Below, one piece after another: positions 10,823 through 21,556 of a DNA stretch of 64,000 bases (position 1 is its first letter; every line of letters begins with the position of its first letter). This stretch comes from Rhineura floridana (taxonomy: Eukaryota > Chordata > Lepidosauria > Squamata > Rhineuridae). The notes under the pieces were generated by a model. The model made no database searches. It worked only from the letters and a program-made list of their open reading frames with translations, and was not told where the DNA came from. Location: positions 14,135,100 to 14,199,099 of the forward strand of contig NC_084500.1 of NCBI RefSeq assembly GCF_030035675.1, given 5' to 3'. Both the position numbers and the translations under genes were made by a program.

Positions 10823-10937
10823 ACGAGCTTGGAAACGTTACTTTTTTGAACTACAACTCCCATCAGCCCCAGCCAGCATGGTGCTGGCTGGGGCTGATGG
10901 GAGATGTAGTTCAAAAAAGTAACGTTTCCAAGCTCTG
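10823..10937. mobile_element. hAT miniature, GAGCTTGG palindrome, third copy
   Basis: Arms gagcttggaaacgttact and agtaacgtttccaagctc are inverted repeats. No convincing 8-bp duplication remains. Both arms carry the same change (aaacgtta rather than aaaagtta), so this copy belongs to a separate sub-lineage with matched arms. Confidence 0.88.
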
Positions 10938-10989
10938 CATTTGGCTTTGATAAGTGAAAAGTAAGAGTATGCTGTTGCACCATCTCCAA

Positions 10990-11590
10990 AAGAGTACATG
11001 TGCTCTTAAAAGAGTATGGTTGGTAACCCTACCTGTCCCTCACTGGCAGTGGAACCTGTTCCCCCACTGGAAGATGAAGAGGCGGGTCCAGCAATGTCTC
11101 CCAGGGAGCAGTGGTACATCATGGGAAAAGAGGAGACTCGCCTTCCTTGGCTGAGCGCCCACTTTCACCCCAGGAATCCCTGCAAGGGCAGGGATTCCTT
11201 GCTAGCAGCTGGGCATCATCTCAGACACCTGGACCTTGGCCTTGATCCTGAACTGGATTTACTGCTGCAACAGCTTTGCCTTCTTTGGGCACCAGTCCTG
11301 GACTGTGTCCTGCTCTTTCCACAAGGCTGAGTTTGTGCCATCCATCTACTGTATTAAGCATCCACTTCTTTACTTACAAGAAAGTGCACTTGTCATTTCT
11401 GGGCAGGAGCCAAGACACTCAGTACTAGGGTTGCCAGGTTCAATCCCTGAGACTGATCCTGTATCTTTAGGAGAAGAGAAAGTCAGCCAAGTGCAGGTGT
11501 TCTTGCAACCCTATAATAGGAAAAACCACAAGGTGGAATTCTCCCTTCCCCTGCACAACTTTTAAAGATAGAAAAGACCTCTTGGTTGCC
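10990..11590. other. Stretch without a recognised element
   Basis: Moderately GC-rich and open in places (11016-11330), but no family is recognised. A short perfect inverted repeat (aatccctgc/gcagggatt) lies at ~11172-11197. Confidence 0.4.
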
Positions 11591-11742
11591 AGGCCCAGCC
11601 TACACTGGCTGGCAGCAGCTCTCCAGGATTTCAGGCAGGGAGCATGCCCAGCCCTACCTGGAGATGCTGGGGGTTGAACCTGGGACCTTCTGCATGCAAA
11701 GCAGATGCTCTGCCGCTGAGCTATGGTCCTTGTTACAGCACT
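11590..11742 (-). mobile_element. Ala-tRNA-type SINE, 3'-truncated
   Basis: Starts at tacactggctggcagcagct and runs through gttgaacctgggaccttc to the head gcatgcaaagcagatgctc and gctgagctatggtcct. Confidence 0.85.
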
Positions 11743-11744
11743 TT

Positions 11745-12280
11745 CCTTAAAGGAGTGCAAAAGACCAGAAGGCTGATCATCCCTTAAGCCAGCAAGGCCA
11801 AACTCTTTGGCAGTACTCTAGCTCCTAGCAAGAGCCCAGAAGGAGGGGGCAGAGGGTTGGGTTGCCTAAGCAGCCTTGAGACTGGCCATAGCCTTCAGCT
11901 TGGGGGGAGGGGCCTACTGATAGGCACAGAAGGCTGTGCCCCCCCCCCAACACTCCAGGTGCAGAGGCTATAAGATTCGATGTGCAGGGATCCAAAGTCA
12001 GCCTCGGGAGCTTATGGGACACTATCTGACCCTCTGGGAATTGGCTGCACTTTTCTGATGATAGTATGAACCAAAGTGGCCCGTCAGCAAGTGCAGAGAG
12101 GGACAGAGTTCTAGGGAACACCAGCAGTGAACTGAAATCGAGGGCAGCAGCCATTTTGAGACCAGCCATAGCTCCAGAGGTTTTGCTCTCGCCACACTCT
12201 TCCAGTAGCACTTTGCCATCTTCATCTGCCCATTGCAGACAATGGAGGATGTTCCATTGGTGGCGGGGGGGCTCTGCTCC
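11745..12280. other. Stretch without a recognised element
   Basis: No gene and no recognisable repeat family. A poly-C run lies at 11940-11948. Open frames here lack similarity to any family I know. Confidence 0.4.
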
Positions 12281-12548
12281 TCCAACTTCAGTCTGCCCTC
12301 AGCCAGCCCCCACCTGCCTGCTTTCTTACTTATAACCAGTCCAGGGGGAGGTCCTGGCTGTCAGCTTTCTCCTTCTTAGTCTCAGTTGATCCCTTGTAGA
12401 GCTCAGCAGGGACGAGGTTTGGGACAAAACTAGAACGAGTTGGCTCTGCTTGTCATTGGCTCTGATGCCACCTACTGTTGGGCTCCCTTCCTTCCGCCCC
12501 ACCAGTCCCAATGGGCACCATTCACCGCTGATTTTAAATGAAGCCAGT
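12280..12548 (-). mobile_element. hAT-type miniature, family E (CAGTGGTGGC ends)
   Basis: Reversed copy of a ~270-bp repeat: gcccacccccacctgcc-like left part, ccagtccagggggaggtcc, gagctcagcagggacgag, ggctctgatgccacctactg and the terminal ccaatgggcaccattc. The best-preserved copy, with ends and 8-bp duplication, is at 55049-55338. Confidence 0.7.
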
Positions 12549-12684
12549 GGTGGTGTAGTGGTTAGGATGTTTTGGTTTTAGGATATCTTGTTTTTAATAG
12601 GTTTTACAGATGTTTTTGATGTTTTGTCACTTGTTTGCTGCCCTGGGCTCCTTCCAGGAGGAAGGGTGCAATATAAATTTAATG

Positions 12685-12877
12685 AATTAATTAATAGGCC
12701 GGTTTCTACACACACACAAACACACCTCCCTCTCTATCCTCCCTCCAGTCAAGTAACAGGCGTTGTCAGAGTTCAAGTTACACATTCCAGCCAGGCCAAA
12801 ACATTCAAGGCGGGTGCAAAGCAAGGCCAGTGAGGGGTATGGCCTGAGGAGTGTTCCAAGGACCAGAGGTTGCCCCC
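12685..12877 (+). mobile_element. hAT-like miniature, family D, middle part
   Basis: Shares ggtttctacacacacac, tcagagttcaagttacac, attccagccaggccaaaac and gtgaggggtatggcctgag with the other family-D copies. The left quarter is missing. Confidence 0.65.
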
Positions 12878-13150
12878 TTCCATTAAAATAAACAGAGCAG
12901 GATGCCGTGACATAGACAGAGATCTGCAAGGCACTCGGAAGAGCATTTGTCGCAGGCCCCCTGGAAATGAATCTGAGGCAGCAAATGACAGGAACAACCC
13001 TTTGGAGCCGCTGCCACTCAGAGCAGGCAATCGCTTGTCACCCATGCACTGGCCTGCATGGGTTACAAGCGGCTTCCAATATTGTTTGAAGGGGGGGGTC
13101 ACTGCTCAGCCGCAGAGCACTCGCATTGCATGTGGAACAGAAGCTGCTAA
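12878..13150. other. Unique-looking non-coding stretch
   Basis: No repeat recognised. Words such as ccattaaaataaacagagca have no visible relative elsewhere in the window. Confidence 0.35.
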
Positions 13151-13157
13151 CCCTGCA

Positions 13158-13255
13158 ATGGGGAACTTGCAGCACTCCTCCAGATATTGTTGGATTCCAA
13201 TTCCCATCAGCCCCGGGCAGCATGGCCAATGGCCAGGAATGATGGGAGTTGTACC
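13158..13255. mobile_element. hAT-type miniature, family F
   Basis: Contains tgcaatggggaacttgcagc, attgttggattccaattccc, ggcagcatggccaatggcc and gatgggagttgtacccc. The arms are inverted repeats around the ggccaatggcc centre. Confidence 0.7.
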
Positions 13256-13285
13256 CCAAGATCCCTGGGAGAATTGTGTGTGTGT

Positions 13286-13552
13286 CAATTAGGTTTGTTG
13301 TTGTTCTTCAAGTCGATTACGACTTATGGCGACCCTCTGAATCAGTGACCTCCAGTAGCATCTGTCGTGAACCGCCCTGTTCAGATCTTGTAAGTTCAGG
13401 TCTGTGGCTTCCTTTATGGAATCAACCCATCTCTTGTTTGGCCTTCCTCTTTTTCTGCTCCCTTCTGTTTTTCCCAGCATTATTGTCTTTCCTAGTGAAT
13501 CATGTCTTCTTATTATGTGTCCAAAGTATGATAACCTCAGTTTCATCAGTTT
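13286..13552 (-). mobile_element. BovB LINE, 3'-terminal fragment (ORF2 C-terminus)
   Basis: The minus strand encodes 85 uninterrupted residues of the conserved BovB ORF2 C-terminus, including LSYFGHIIRRHDSL, GKTEGSRKRGRPNKRW and HDRCYWRSLIQ. A 3' UTR with the gtcgccataagtcg-type tail follows and ends in a (GTTGTT)-like run at 13291. It is strongly 5'-truncated. The open frame suggests fairly recent insertion. The same segment is present at 40048-40445 in opposite orientation. Confidence 0.9.
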
Positions 13553-13554
13553 TT

Positions 13555-14400
13555 CATTAAAGTAGAAACAAAATCAATTTCTCCCCCGTCTCTAGCTTCT
13601 GTACATGAAATGGGGAGGAGGACAGATCACCGTCTTGCCTTTACCTGAAGCAGTTAAACTATCTTAGGTGCTGCTCACTCAGGTTATAGGACTACAATTC
13701 CCCTTTAAAGGAGGAATTATGTGTTTGCAGAGAGGGGTATTCACTCCTCTAGTTCAATCCTCCCCCCCCCAAAAAAAACCCCTGCTGAGCTGTTGTCTTT
13801 TCCAGGGCTCGCCCAGGGCAAAAAGTAAATGTGCACGTGTTTTGAGGGGTGGCAATGACACTATCAGCTGCCTCGAGCCTGGCTCCTCTTCCAAAACGCT
13901 AGGGCTGCCTTCACCCTCCTCCTCCAAAAGGTGGCTCCTTGCTGTTGTCATTAGCTCCACCCCAGAATGAAGGTTAATTAGTCTGAGGAAGGAGAGGGGT
14001 CGGAGGTGGCGGCGGTGGAAATGATGAAGTGCCGTAAAGCTGCAAGCATCATAAAAGGTGCAATGAAAGCCGAGAGAAACTATTGAGTTATAAATGCAAC
14101 CAACACATGCTGCATCACTCAAAACGGCAGAAAGCCACCATAAAATAAGTCATTTTAAGCCTTCTTTCCACAAGTGACTAAAGTCTTTTAATTCTCCAGG
14201 CACAATCTCTTTTATGGGATCCAATCCTCTGGCCAGTTACCAAGAGTTTTATAACGTTAACATCTCGGGGCCACTGCAAATATATAAATAAATAGACACT
14301 CACACACACACACACACACACTTATATTGCTTACCATATATTTTGGAAAGTTGCTTAGTTTGCTACCCATGTGGTTGGATATCTTTTAAGCATTTTTTGC
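13555..14400. other. Unique-looking stretch with a conserved-looking block at 13960-14290
   Basis: 13960-14290 is non-repetitive, with a ggcggcggtgg run followed by AT-rich words (ttgagttataaatgcaacc, ataaaataagtcattttaag) in conserved-element style. A (CA)n run is at 14301-14321. No coding potential recognised. Confidence 0.4.
14301..14321. repeat. (CA)n microsatellite
   Basis: Uninterrupted CA repeats. Confidence 0.95.
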
Positions 14401-14544
14401 ATACCAGTTCCTGAGTTCAAGGAACAGGTTTTCGTCGATGTTTGGGTACAATTTGACATTTTGCATCAAGATGGAGGACGGAACCTTTCAAAACTGCACT
14501 GATTATAACTAAATTTTATTACGATGATACTAAAGGGGATGTTT

Positions 14545-14640
14545 TGTTCAGTTTATTTATTTATTTATTTGTTTGTTTCATTTTTAAACCGCCCAAAGCG
14601 AGTGGCTCTCTGGGCGGTGTACAAAAGATTAAAATACAGA
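14545..14640 (-). mobile_element. L2-type LINE 3' end
   Basis: Minus-strand terminal stem: tacaccgcccagagagcc and gctttgggcggttt, followed by an (AATA)n tail seen as tttatttatttattta. Confidence 0.8.
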
Positions 14641-14734
14641 ATATCACAATAAAATCAACCTACCAACAGTAAAAATAAACAGCAAACAAAAAAAAGATTT
14701 AAAATTATTAACTGTATTTTATTGTTGTTTTTTG

Positions 14735-14822
14735 TAGTCGTCGTTTTAAGATGTCTGGACTTGTATACCGCTTAGAGTTTTATTTAAATATAAGTGGTAT
14801 ATAAATGGACAAAATAAATTTT
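14735..14822 (+). mobile_element. L2-type LINE 3' end, divergent
   Basis: Terminal stem-like words tgtataccgcttagag and taagtggtatataaat. Confidence 0.6.
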
Positions 14823-15062
14823 GTGGGATGGTTCCTGAGTTCAAGGAGCAGATTTTCACCTTTGTCTGGATATAATTGGACACCATTTTGAATCAAGATG
14901 GGAGACTGAACTTTTAAAACCTTTAAAAACCAAACTATCAAAAGTGGAAAACACACATGCAGTGACATTTCCTTGTGGGGTGGGAGGGAATGTGTACATA
15001 CTGAGTGCACTCTGGAAGCCTCCATAGGTGAGTGGGAATTTGGACCTAGTAAGGCCAACACG

Positions 15063-15290
15063 AGAGCCATTGTGATGTAGTGGTTAGAGTGTTGGACTAC
15101 GACTTGGGAGACCAGGGTTTGAATCCCCACACAGCCATGAAGATCACTGGGTGACCTTGGGCCAGTCACTGCCTCTCAGCCTCAGAGGAAGGCAATGGTA
15201 AACCACCTCTGTATATCGCTTACCATGAAAACCCTATTCATAGGGTCGCCATATGTTGGGATCGACTTGAAGGCAGTCCATTTCCATTCA
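15063..15290 (+). mobile_element. BovB-type SINE (tRNA head, BovB 5'-UTR-like body, BovB tail)
   Basis: Head gtgatgtagtggttagagtg with B-box-like gggtttgaatccccac. The body aggcaatggtaaaccacctc matches the 5' UTR of the BovB at 1-1505. The tail is tagggtcgccatatgttggg then atcgacttgaaggcag, as in BovB 3' ends. Confidence 0.85.
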
Positions 15291-15894
15291 AGAAAACGCA
15301 AAATATCAGTACAGTTTTGAAATCATATTGGATGAAGATGACGAACTGGAGCTTTAAAACTGCACTGATTTTAACCAAATTTGAGTGAAGTTAAAATCAG
15401 TCAAATTTGGTTAAAATCAGCGCAGTATAGGTGGATTAAACCTTTTAAAACTGCACTGATAATCACCAACGGTTGCTTGATGGTTCCTGAGATGAAGGAG
15501 CAGATCTCTGCTTGGATACAGTTGGACACCACTTTGGATCAAGATGGCAAACAAAAATCAGTGCATCGTTGGAAGGTTCAATCTTCCATCTTGATTCAAA
15601 ACATAGATGAAAACCTGCCCAATTTGGTTAAAATCAATGCAGTTTTGAAAGGTTCAGTGTGCCTTCTTGATTTAAAATGATGCCAAAACTGCACTGATCT
15701 TCTGGGTTTCTTAGAATTCCCAGGTTACAAGGCTGCTAGGATGTACATATTCCCTCCTGTCTCTCAAGAAGATGTCACTACATATGTGCTTTCCTCACAT
15801 TTGATACTGTAACTCTGACACAGTTATTTCAGGATTAAAACGGAATGCGCACTTCACCATGCACTATTTTATTTTTATTTTCTCAGTCTCCTTC

Positions 15895-16078
15895 CAGAAG
15901 AACGTAAGGAAGCTGCCTTATACCCATTGGGTCCCAGTATTGCCTACACTGACCAGCAGCAACTCTCCAGGGTTTCAGACAGGGGATACTCCCAGCCCCA
16001 CCTGACCATGTCAGCGATTGAACTTGGGATGTTTTGCTTGCAAAGTGATACACCATTGAGCTACAGCCCTTCCTATAG
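15895..16078 (-). mobile_element. Ala-tRNA-type SINE
   Basis: The 3' end is aacgtaaggaagctgcctta. The body is tgcctacactgaccagcagc. The head gcttgcaaagtgatacacc is degraded. Confidence 0.82.
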
Positions 16079-16621
16079 TTAATGAACACCTAGCCCAGGC
16101 TATAAAGATCTCCTGGTTGCTCCAGGACATTGCTGGGACAACCTGTATGTTCTGCCTCAGCTGCAGGATCACTAATTGGGGATCTGAAACTAGGGCTGGG
16201 GGTGGATTCTGCAGAACTGAGATTTAACAGCAAGTTATCCATTATATCTGACATTCTCTGTCTCCAGGGATCAGATTTTCAACAGGCAACTTTCTGCTAA
16301 TATTTTCAGAATATCAATAATGTGATCGTTTGTTTTTGTTGATCTTATCCTACTACATAAATCTTGGAAATGTGTATTCGCCTTTAAGTCTGTAAATGTG
16401 GTGTTGCTGTTAGGCATTAGAATTCATTGACTGTTGTATTCTTAACACTTTTTTCCTCACAGGGGTAGCTGCAGCACATCTGGAATCTGTCTGCTCAGAG
16501 AATTATATGCTGCTAACGTAAGCAGGGCCCTTGGACACCAGCCTGCCCGGGCCTGCGGCTCATGCATGCACACCAACCTACCTCTTCTGTCGCCTCATGT
16601 GAGTGCCATGCACGCTGCGTG

Positions 16622-16814
16622 CGCATGCCTACCATCAACCAAGATGGCAGCGGGGGCTTCTCTAAGAGGCTGATGCCACCGCCAGCATCTTGATTGATGG
16701 CACGCATGCATACTACGCTACACGTGCTCATGCCTGTCATTAACCAACATGGCAGCGAGGGCATCAGCCCCTTAGGGAAGCCTCCTCCACCATCTTGGTT
16801 GATGGCAGGCATGC
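16622..16814. repeat. Two tandem imperfect palindromes
   Basis: Palindrome 1 (16622-16710) has arms accatcaaccaagatggcag and tcttgattgatggcacgc. Palindrome 2 (16728-16814) has arms gcatgcctgtcattaaccaa-like and catcttggttgatggcaggc. The two are related to each other. The flanks are alternating purine-pyrimidine (gctgcgtgcgcatgc), so Z-DNA is possible. Open frames across this block are a by-product of the repeat. Confidence 0.75.
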
Positions 16815-17397
16815 ACAGCACGCATAGCATTCACAGCAATGGGGAGATAGGTGAAGTGTGTGTGTGGGCTTATTGAAGCCTGCATGATCTGTATGGGGCA
16901 GGTGCCTGGGAGCTCTCTGCTATCTGTGGCAGGGTTAGGAGTTGACAGATTGCAGAACATAACAGTATTAAGTCCGCTTGTCTCTATGTCTTACCTTTAC
17001 AGTTTTTAACTCATGTGAATAAAAATATATACCAATTGAAAAATGGTAATCAAAATCGATGGTAATATTGATAATTTTATCTGCTAAAATTATAACAGTC
17101 TGATTGATAAGAATCAGACTGGAGCAGAAGGGATAAATGGACATGGATATATAATGCCTGTAGGGGGGGCGGACTTACAGTCAAAGTGGAGCAAAACAGA
17201 GGGTCCCATCCCTATCTGAAAGCCACACCCAGCTCCCTCTCCATGGTGCTGATCCTGTCTTGCCTCGCCTTCCTGTCTGCCTAGAACCATGGAATCACTG
17301 AGGTCCCCTTGTTTGAGCCATCATCTATCCATGGTGACGGGCATCCCCATGGGATCAGGGCAAAATTGGCCATTAGACAACAAGCCATTGGTAAGTG

Positions 17398-17622
17398 ATG
17401 ATGATGATGATGGACTGCCTTCAAGTCGATCCTGACTTATGGCGACCCTACAAATAGGGTTTTCAAGGTAAGGGGTATTCAGAGGTGGTTTACCATTGCC
17501 TTCCTCTGAGGCTGAGGGACAGTGACTGGACCTAGGTCACCCACTGAGCTTCATGTCTGTGTGGGGATTCGAACCCTGGGCTTAACCACCTTAACCACTA
17601 CGCAACACTGGCTCTCACTCAA
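17398..17622 (-). mobile_element. BovB-type SINE
   Basis: On the minus strand: head ttgcgtagtggttaaggtgg, body caatggtaaaccacctctga, tail gtcgccataagtcaggatcg and acttgaaggcagtcc. Confidence 0.88.
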
Positions 17623-17644
17623 AAAATAAAGGCCAGGTATTTAA

Positions 17645-17785
17645 AGCAGGGGTGGGAAACCTGTGGCCCACCAAATTCCTGGGCTACAACTCCCATTACC
17701 CCTGATCATTAGCCATGGTGACTCTTGGAGCTGATGGGAGTTGGAATCTAAAGACATCTAGAGAGCCACAGATTTCTCCATTCCT
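17645..17785. mobile_element. hAT-type miniature, family F (CAGGGGTGGG ends)
   Basis: Left end caggggtgggaaacctgtgg, right end agccacagatttctccattc and ctg. The inner arms ctacaactcccattaccc and gatgggagttggaatc pair around ttagccatgg. No exact duplication remains. Confidence 0.7.
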
Positions 17786-17889
17786 GATTTTGATACATTC
17801 CAGCTGCTGATTAAAATTGGACCACACCAGCTAATTGACTAAATCAGTATTAACTGCATTTCTATAGGACTGCCTCTCCTTATATGTAC

Positions 17890-18300
17890 CAACCTGTACC
17901 CTGCGCTTGGCATTGGAGGCCTTTCTTCATTGCCCCCTCCAAAGGAAGTGCAGAGAGCAGCAACATGAGAAGGGGCCTTCCCTGTGGTGGCCCCCCGTTT
18001 GCTCTCCCCACAAAAGTATGCCTGACGCTATCATTATCCACCTTGAGATGCCAGGCAAAAACATTTCTCTTCTCCCGGGCATTTGGGTCTTAACTGTGGA
18101 AGACTTTTGGAGGGCCCTCCTAAGAAAGGTTGTTCTACCGCCTTATGAAATGTTTTTGTTTTTAACTTTTTACATATTTTTCATCATTTACTTTATTTTT
18201 AATTTTATTTTATTTTTATTAACGGTGTCGCTTTGAGTGAGCATATGTGTGTAGAAAACCAATTAATAAATTACATAAATACATAATTAATAAATAAATT
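17890..18300 (+). mobile_element. L2-type LINE 3' fragment
   Basis: Encodes a decayed form of the L2 ORF2 C-terminus (ggccttccctgtggtggccc corresponds to AFSVVAPELW in the 56.9-kb element). It is followed by a 3' UTR and an (AATA)-rich tail. Confidence 0.75.
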
Positions 18301-18411
18301 TCTGTGACAGCCTTGTGCCGAGTTGCTGAGGAAGTACACAGAGGTGGTTGGAGAGCGGCCGTGCAATACCTGGAGAGCCACAGGTTCCCCTACCCTGCTG
18401 TAGCAGATTAC

Positions 18412-18505
18412 AGCTGCGATCCTAAAACCCCACTTACCTGGGGGTAAGCCCCATTGAATTTTAGCAGGGCTTTCCTCTGAGTAGACATGGCTAGGATTGC
18501 CCTGC
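18412..18505. mobile_element. Palindromic GCAATCCTA miniature repeat
   Basis: gcgatcctaaaaccccac and catggctaggattgccc flank cctgggggtaagccccattg. Confidence 0.65.
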
Positions 18506-18539
18506 AATCTACCTTGCGACTCCATTATTTATTCAATAA

Positions 18540-19370
18540 CTGACCATTTCCTGCTTCTTTAATGTCTTTCCCTGCTCACTCTGCCTCCTGGTAGGGCCGG
18601 CCCTGGGCCTCACTATTGTGGTCAAACCATTGGGGGAAGCCTTTTTCCAAATAAAAAAATAAAAAAATGTTAGCACGCTGGGCTTCACATTCTCTTTCAC
18701 CCATCTCCTCACAGCAGCTGACAGAAGGTAAGCAATGCCAGGCGCAATCTGAAATTCATCAGCCTAAATGGCTCCCGTTCTCGAGTGGGCAGTAATCAGG
18801 CCTTGTGTGTGTCAGTAATTGGTTGCTACAATCCATCTCCTCGGTCTGCCTGTAAACATTCCGCGGCATTAGACAACAGCCGAGTTAATTTCAATACTGC
18901 CTCTCGCCATCAAATGAAATTGGCAGGGTAAATAGGGAACGGCGGCTTATTTGATACTTACCTCCGTCTTGTTCAGCTTAAATACGGAGTAAAACGCAAA
19001 AGGGCCATTAGGGGTCAGGGAGAAATTACGGAGCCCAAACATCTGACTGCGAGTGAAAACGATATTAAAAGGTAGGAAGGAAAGGGGAGTGCGGACACAA
19101 AGGGAAGGAAGGGAAGGAAGAAGTCTGGCACATTTACTCGACTGTATTTTTAAAGCAATGGGATTTCTTTGAAGCCCCAGGGAAAGATTTGCACGGCAGT
19201 TAGCAAAGCGGCAGCCTGGGACGTGAAGGAACTTTTAGCATCCCACAAGGAGAAATGGATGATATCTGGGATAGGGAACCCGAGGTCCACGTGGCCAAAG
19301 GCAGCCCTCCAAGCCACTCTCTTGAGCCCTCAGGACTCTCTGCAGGCCATACCCCTCAATGAGAAAATAC
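18540..19370. other. Unique stretch; strong conserved-looking block at 18690-19130
   Basis: 18690-19130 contains non-repetitive AT-balanced sequence with words such as cgagttaatttcaatactgc, aaatgaaattggcagggtaa and gaaattacggagcccaaac. It has no visible relative in the window and no open frame of note. The texture is that of a developmental enhancer. This is a judgement from sequence texture only. Confidence 0.5.
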
Positions 19371-19374
19371 GAGG

Positions 19375-20293
19375 TAGGGATGCAAGGATCTGTCCATTTC
19401 AGTTCTCTTAATTTCTCATTTTTCCAGTCTTCCATTTAGTTCTCCACATTTCTGCAGCAATTTGTGTGCTGTTTTTTTTTTAAATCCTCGTGAAAATTCT
19501 TCAGCATTTTAGTATGAATTTCACCTAATAAACACATCTTTGTATGCAGTTTTGACTAATGTACATGTAATCCCTTGCAGGTTCTTACGTGCCAAAAATG
19601 AAATGAATTTGCAAAGATTCCATGAATAACTTGTGAAGTTTTTTTCATAAAGAAAACATAACATTAAATATAACACAGTTTTATATGGTTCTCAGTTTCC
19701 AAATACTTAAAAGATCCTTGTCCATGTGTCCTTTCTCTTCTTTTTTTGGGCAAAATATCTTTGCAATCAACTGAAAAGTTCTTCTTCTTAATCTTCAGGA
19801 GATGAATAGCTTTATCCTGCTGCCCTGAACCACTGCAGCTTCAGCTAGGCCCGGAAAGTCCACAGATTCAGCAAGGCCCTTAATCAAGGGGTTAAAGACC
19901 AACTAAATAATAGCTTCCCTAGCAGCCACACCCAGGACCAACTTTTCTGCCCAACATTTGCTTTCTTCTTCAAACAGGGTTTTTCTGCTATGAAACCCCA
20001 CCCACCAGACTGAACCAACTAAAACAAGATTGTGAGGGTTACATACACACTTTTGCAAGCAATGTAATATAATGCATTTTTGTATGTTATTTTCACTGAT
20101 CTATTAGGCACACTTTCCCCAAATACATGAATTTCTGTAAGCATTCTTTGGTGGGCGAACTGCGTGGCAAAATTCAGAGAAGTGTGAATTTTGAAGGATG
20201 GCTGTGTTTCGGTTCGCATATTGTTTCAGAAAGTGTGAATTTTAGGGATTCTGGTTGAAATGCAAACTGAATTGAATTTCTTCCCCATACCTA
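19375..20293 (-). mobile_element. hAT-type miniature, TAGGGATGG family A, with a ~450-bp insert
   Basis: Left end TAGGGATGC, right end CCATACCTA, with flanks atacgagg and ctgagagg as a decayed 8-bp duplication. Family-A interior is present at 19375-19575 and 20030-20293. 19576-20030 interrupts it and is not recognised. Confidence 0.75.
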
Positions 20294-20499
20294 CTGAGAG
20301 GAATCAAAATTGATGGGTTCATCAATCCCCAAAGATGAGTAGTTCTTTTTCTCACAAAAATCTAAAGTTGAACCTTTACAGGTATAAAAGCAGCATATGC
20401 CTCAATTTTTTTAAAGCATTCATCAGCCATCAGAAGTTTGGGAAACAATGGCTACACGTTTATTCAGGATCTACAGTTGTAATTCTTAGCTACATAGCA

Positions 20500-20770
20500 C
20501 ACTAGCAGTCTTGTAGCCGGCATTGCTCAGGAATTCTAAGAAACCAAAAAAATCAGTGTAGTTTTTAAATCAGTGGTTAAAATCAGTGTAGTTTTGGAAG
20601 GTGATTCAAAATGGCACCCATTGGAATCAAACACAGATGAAAATGTGCACCTTGACCATAATCAGGAACCATCATGCAAAATTTGGTTAATATCGATGCA
20701 GTTTAAAAAGTTTCAATTCACCATCTTGATTCAAAATGGCATCCCGTTATAGGCAAACCTGCTCCTTGAT
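20500..20770. repeat. Second copy of the unnamed 14.4-15.7-kb repeat, inverted
   Basis: Left border aggaattctaagaaacc is the reverse complement of the 15.7-kb right border. Motifs ggttaaaatcagtgtagttt, tgattcaaaatggcaccc and tcaggaaccatcatgca recur. Confidence 0.7.
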
Positions 20771-21556
20771 TTTATTATGACATTTTAAGAGGTGTCCAAA
20801 TGCATAATGAACAGAAAAAACAAACAGCTTTCCAAAATATATAATAGATGCTACTTAATTAAGATTGCATGGGGTGCATACAGGGCATTTTACAGGATAA
20901 CATATGCAAATGGTAAGTACCTACCCACCAATCCCCACCTTCTTCTCACACCTAGTTGCATGCTAAACAACCAACAAAGGGGCTTACATTTGGACAATGG
21001 TGGGGGAGGACAAAAGATGGAAAAAGAAAGAGGGCGATACAAGGTAACAAGGGATGAATGCTAGCAAATCAGCTTGGTCTATGACCATAAATAAAATCAA
21101 TCAATCAATCAATGGTAGCAAATGCATCTATGTTTCCTTTAGGCTGCATTCCGGTTTGAGCAAAAGTGTAGATCTGTTATTTCCTGCGGAGTGGACGGTA
21201 CAACCTCCAAAGCTGTGCCTTTTTAAGTTCCAGGGATTTCAGTGGGTAAAAATTAAACTAGTGCTGCTTAACTTTGTAATGGTTGTAACTGCAATTAGGG
21301 CTTACTCTAAAGATGCATATGACTATATTTTCATTCCATTATTCATTATTTATTTAACAAAATTTGTATACCGCTTGAAGGTAATAACACCTCTCAGAGG
21401 TGGCTATCCAGGATCTCGGAATATTTCCCATCATCTGATCCTGCATCCTTTCTCCTTTTTAAAAGAGATGCTCAGAATTAAACCTGGGACCTTCTACCTG
21501 CAAAGCTGGTGCTCTGTCATTGAATTACTCCCCAAGTTTGCTTTGTGACTTGCAGT

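Larger units (their letters stand above)
14400..15720. repeat. Unnamed repeat built of reiterated ~110-bp motifs, interrupted by L2 and SINE inserts
   Basis: The words aaaactgcactgat, accaaatttg, ttcctgagttcaaggagc, gacaccattttgaatcaag and gaaaatctgc recur in both orientations at 14410-14522, 14823-14940 and 15295-15712. The right border is ggtttcttagaattccc and aaggctgctaggatgta. The same border and motifs recur inverted at 20500-20770, so this is a dispersed element with repetitive innards, not a simple local satellite. L2-type pieces (14545-14640, 14735-14822) and a SINE (15063-15290) interrupt it. Family not recognised. Confidence 0.65.

Noticed and set aside
11016-11330. Open stretch as an exon
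   Set aside because: No family recognised and no splice sites in keeping; composition alone explains it.
16513-16830. Repetitive Met/Pro/Ala/Ile-rich peptide
   Set aside because: It is a translation of the two tandem palindromes, with the complementary frame also open.
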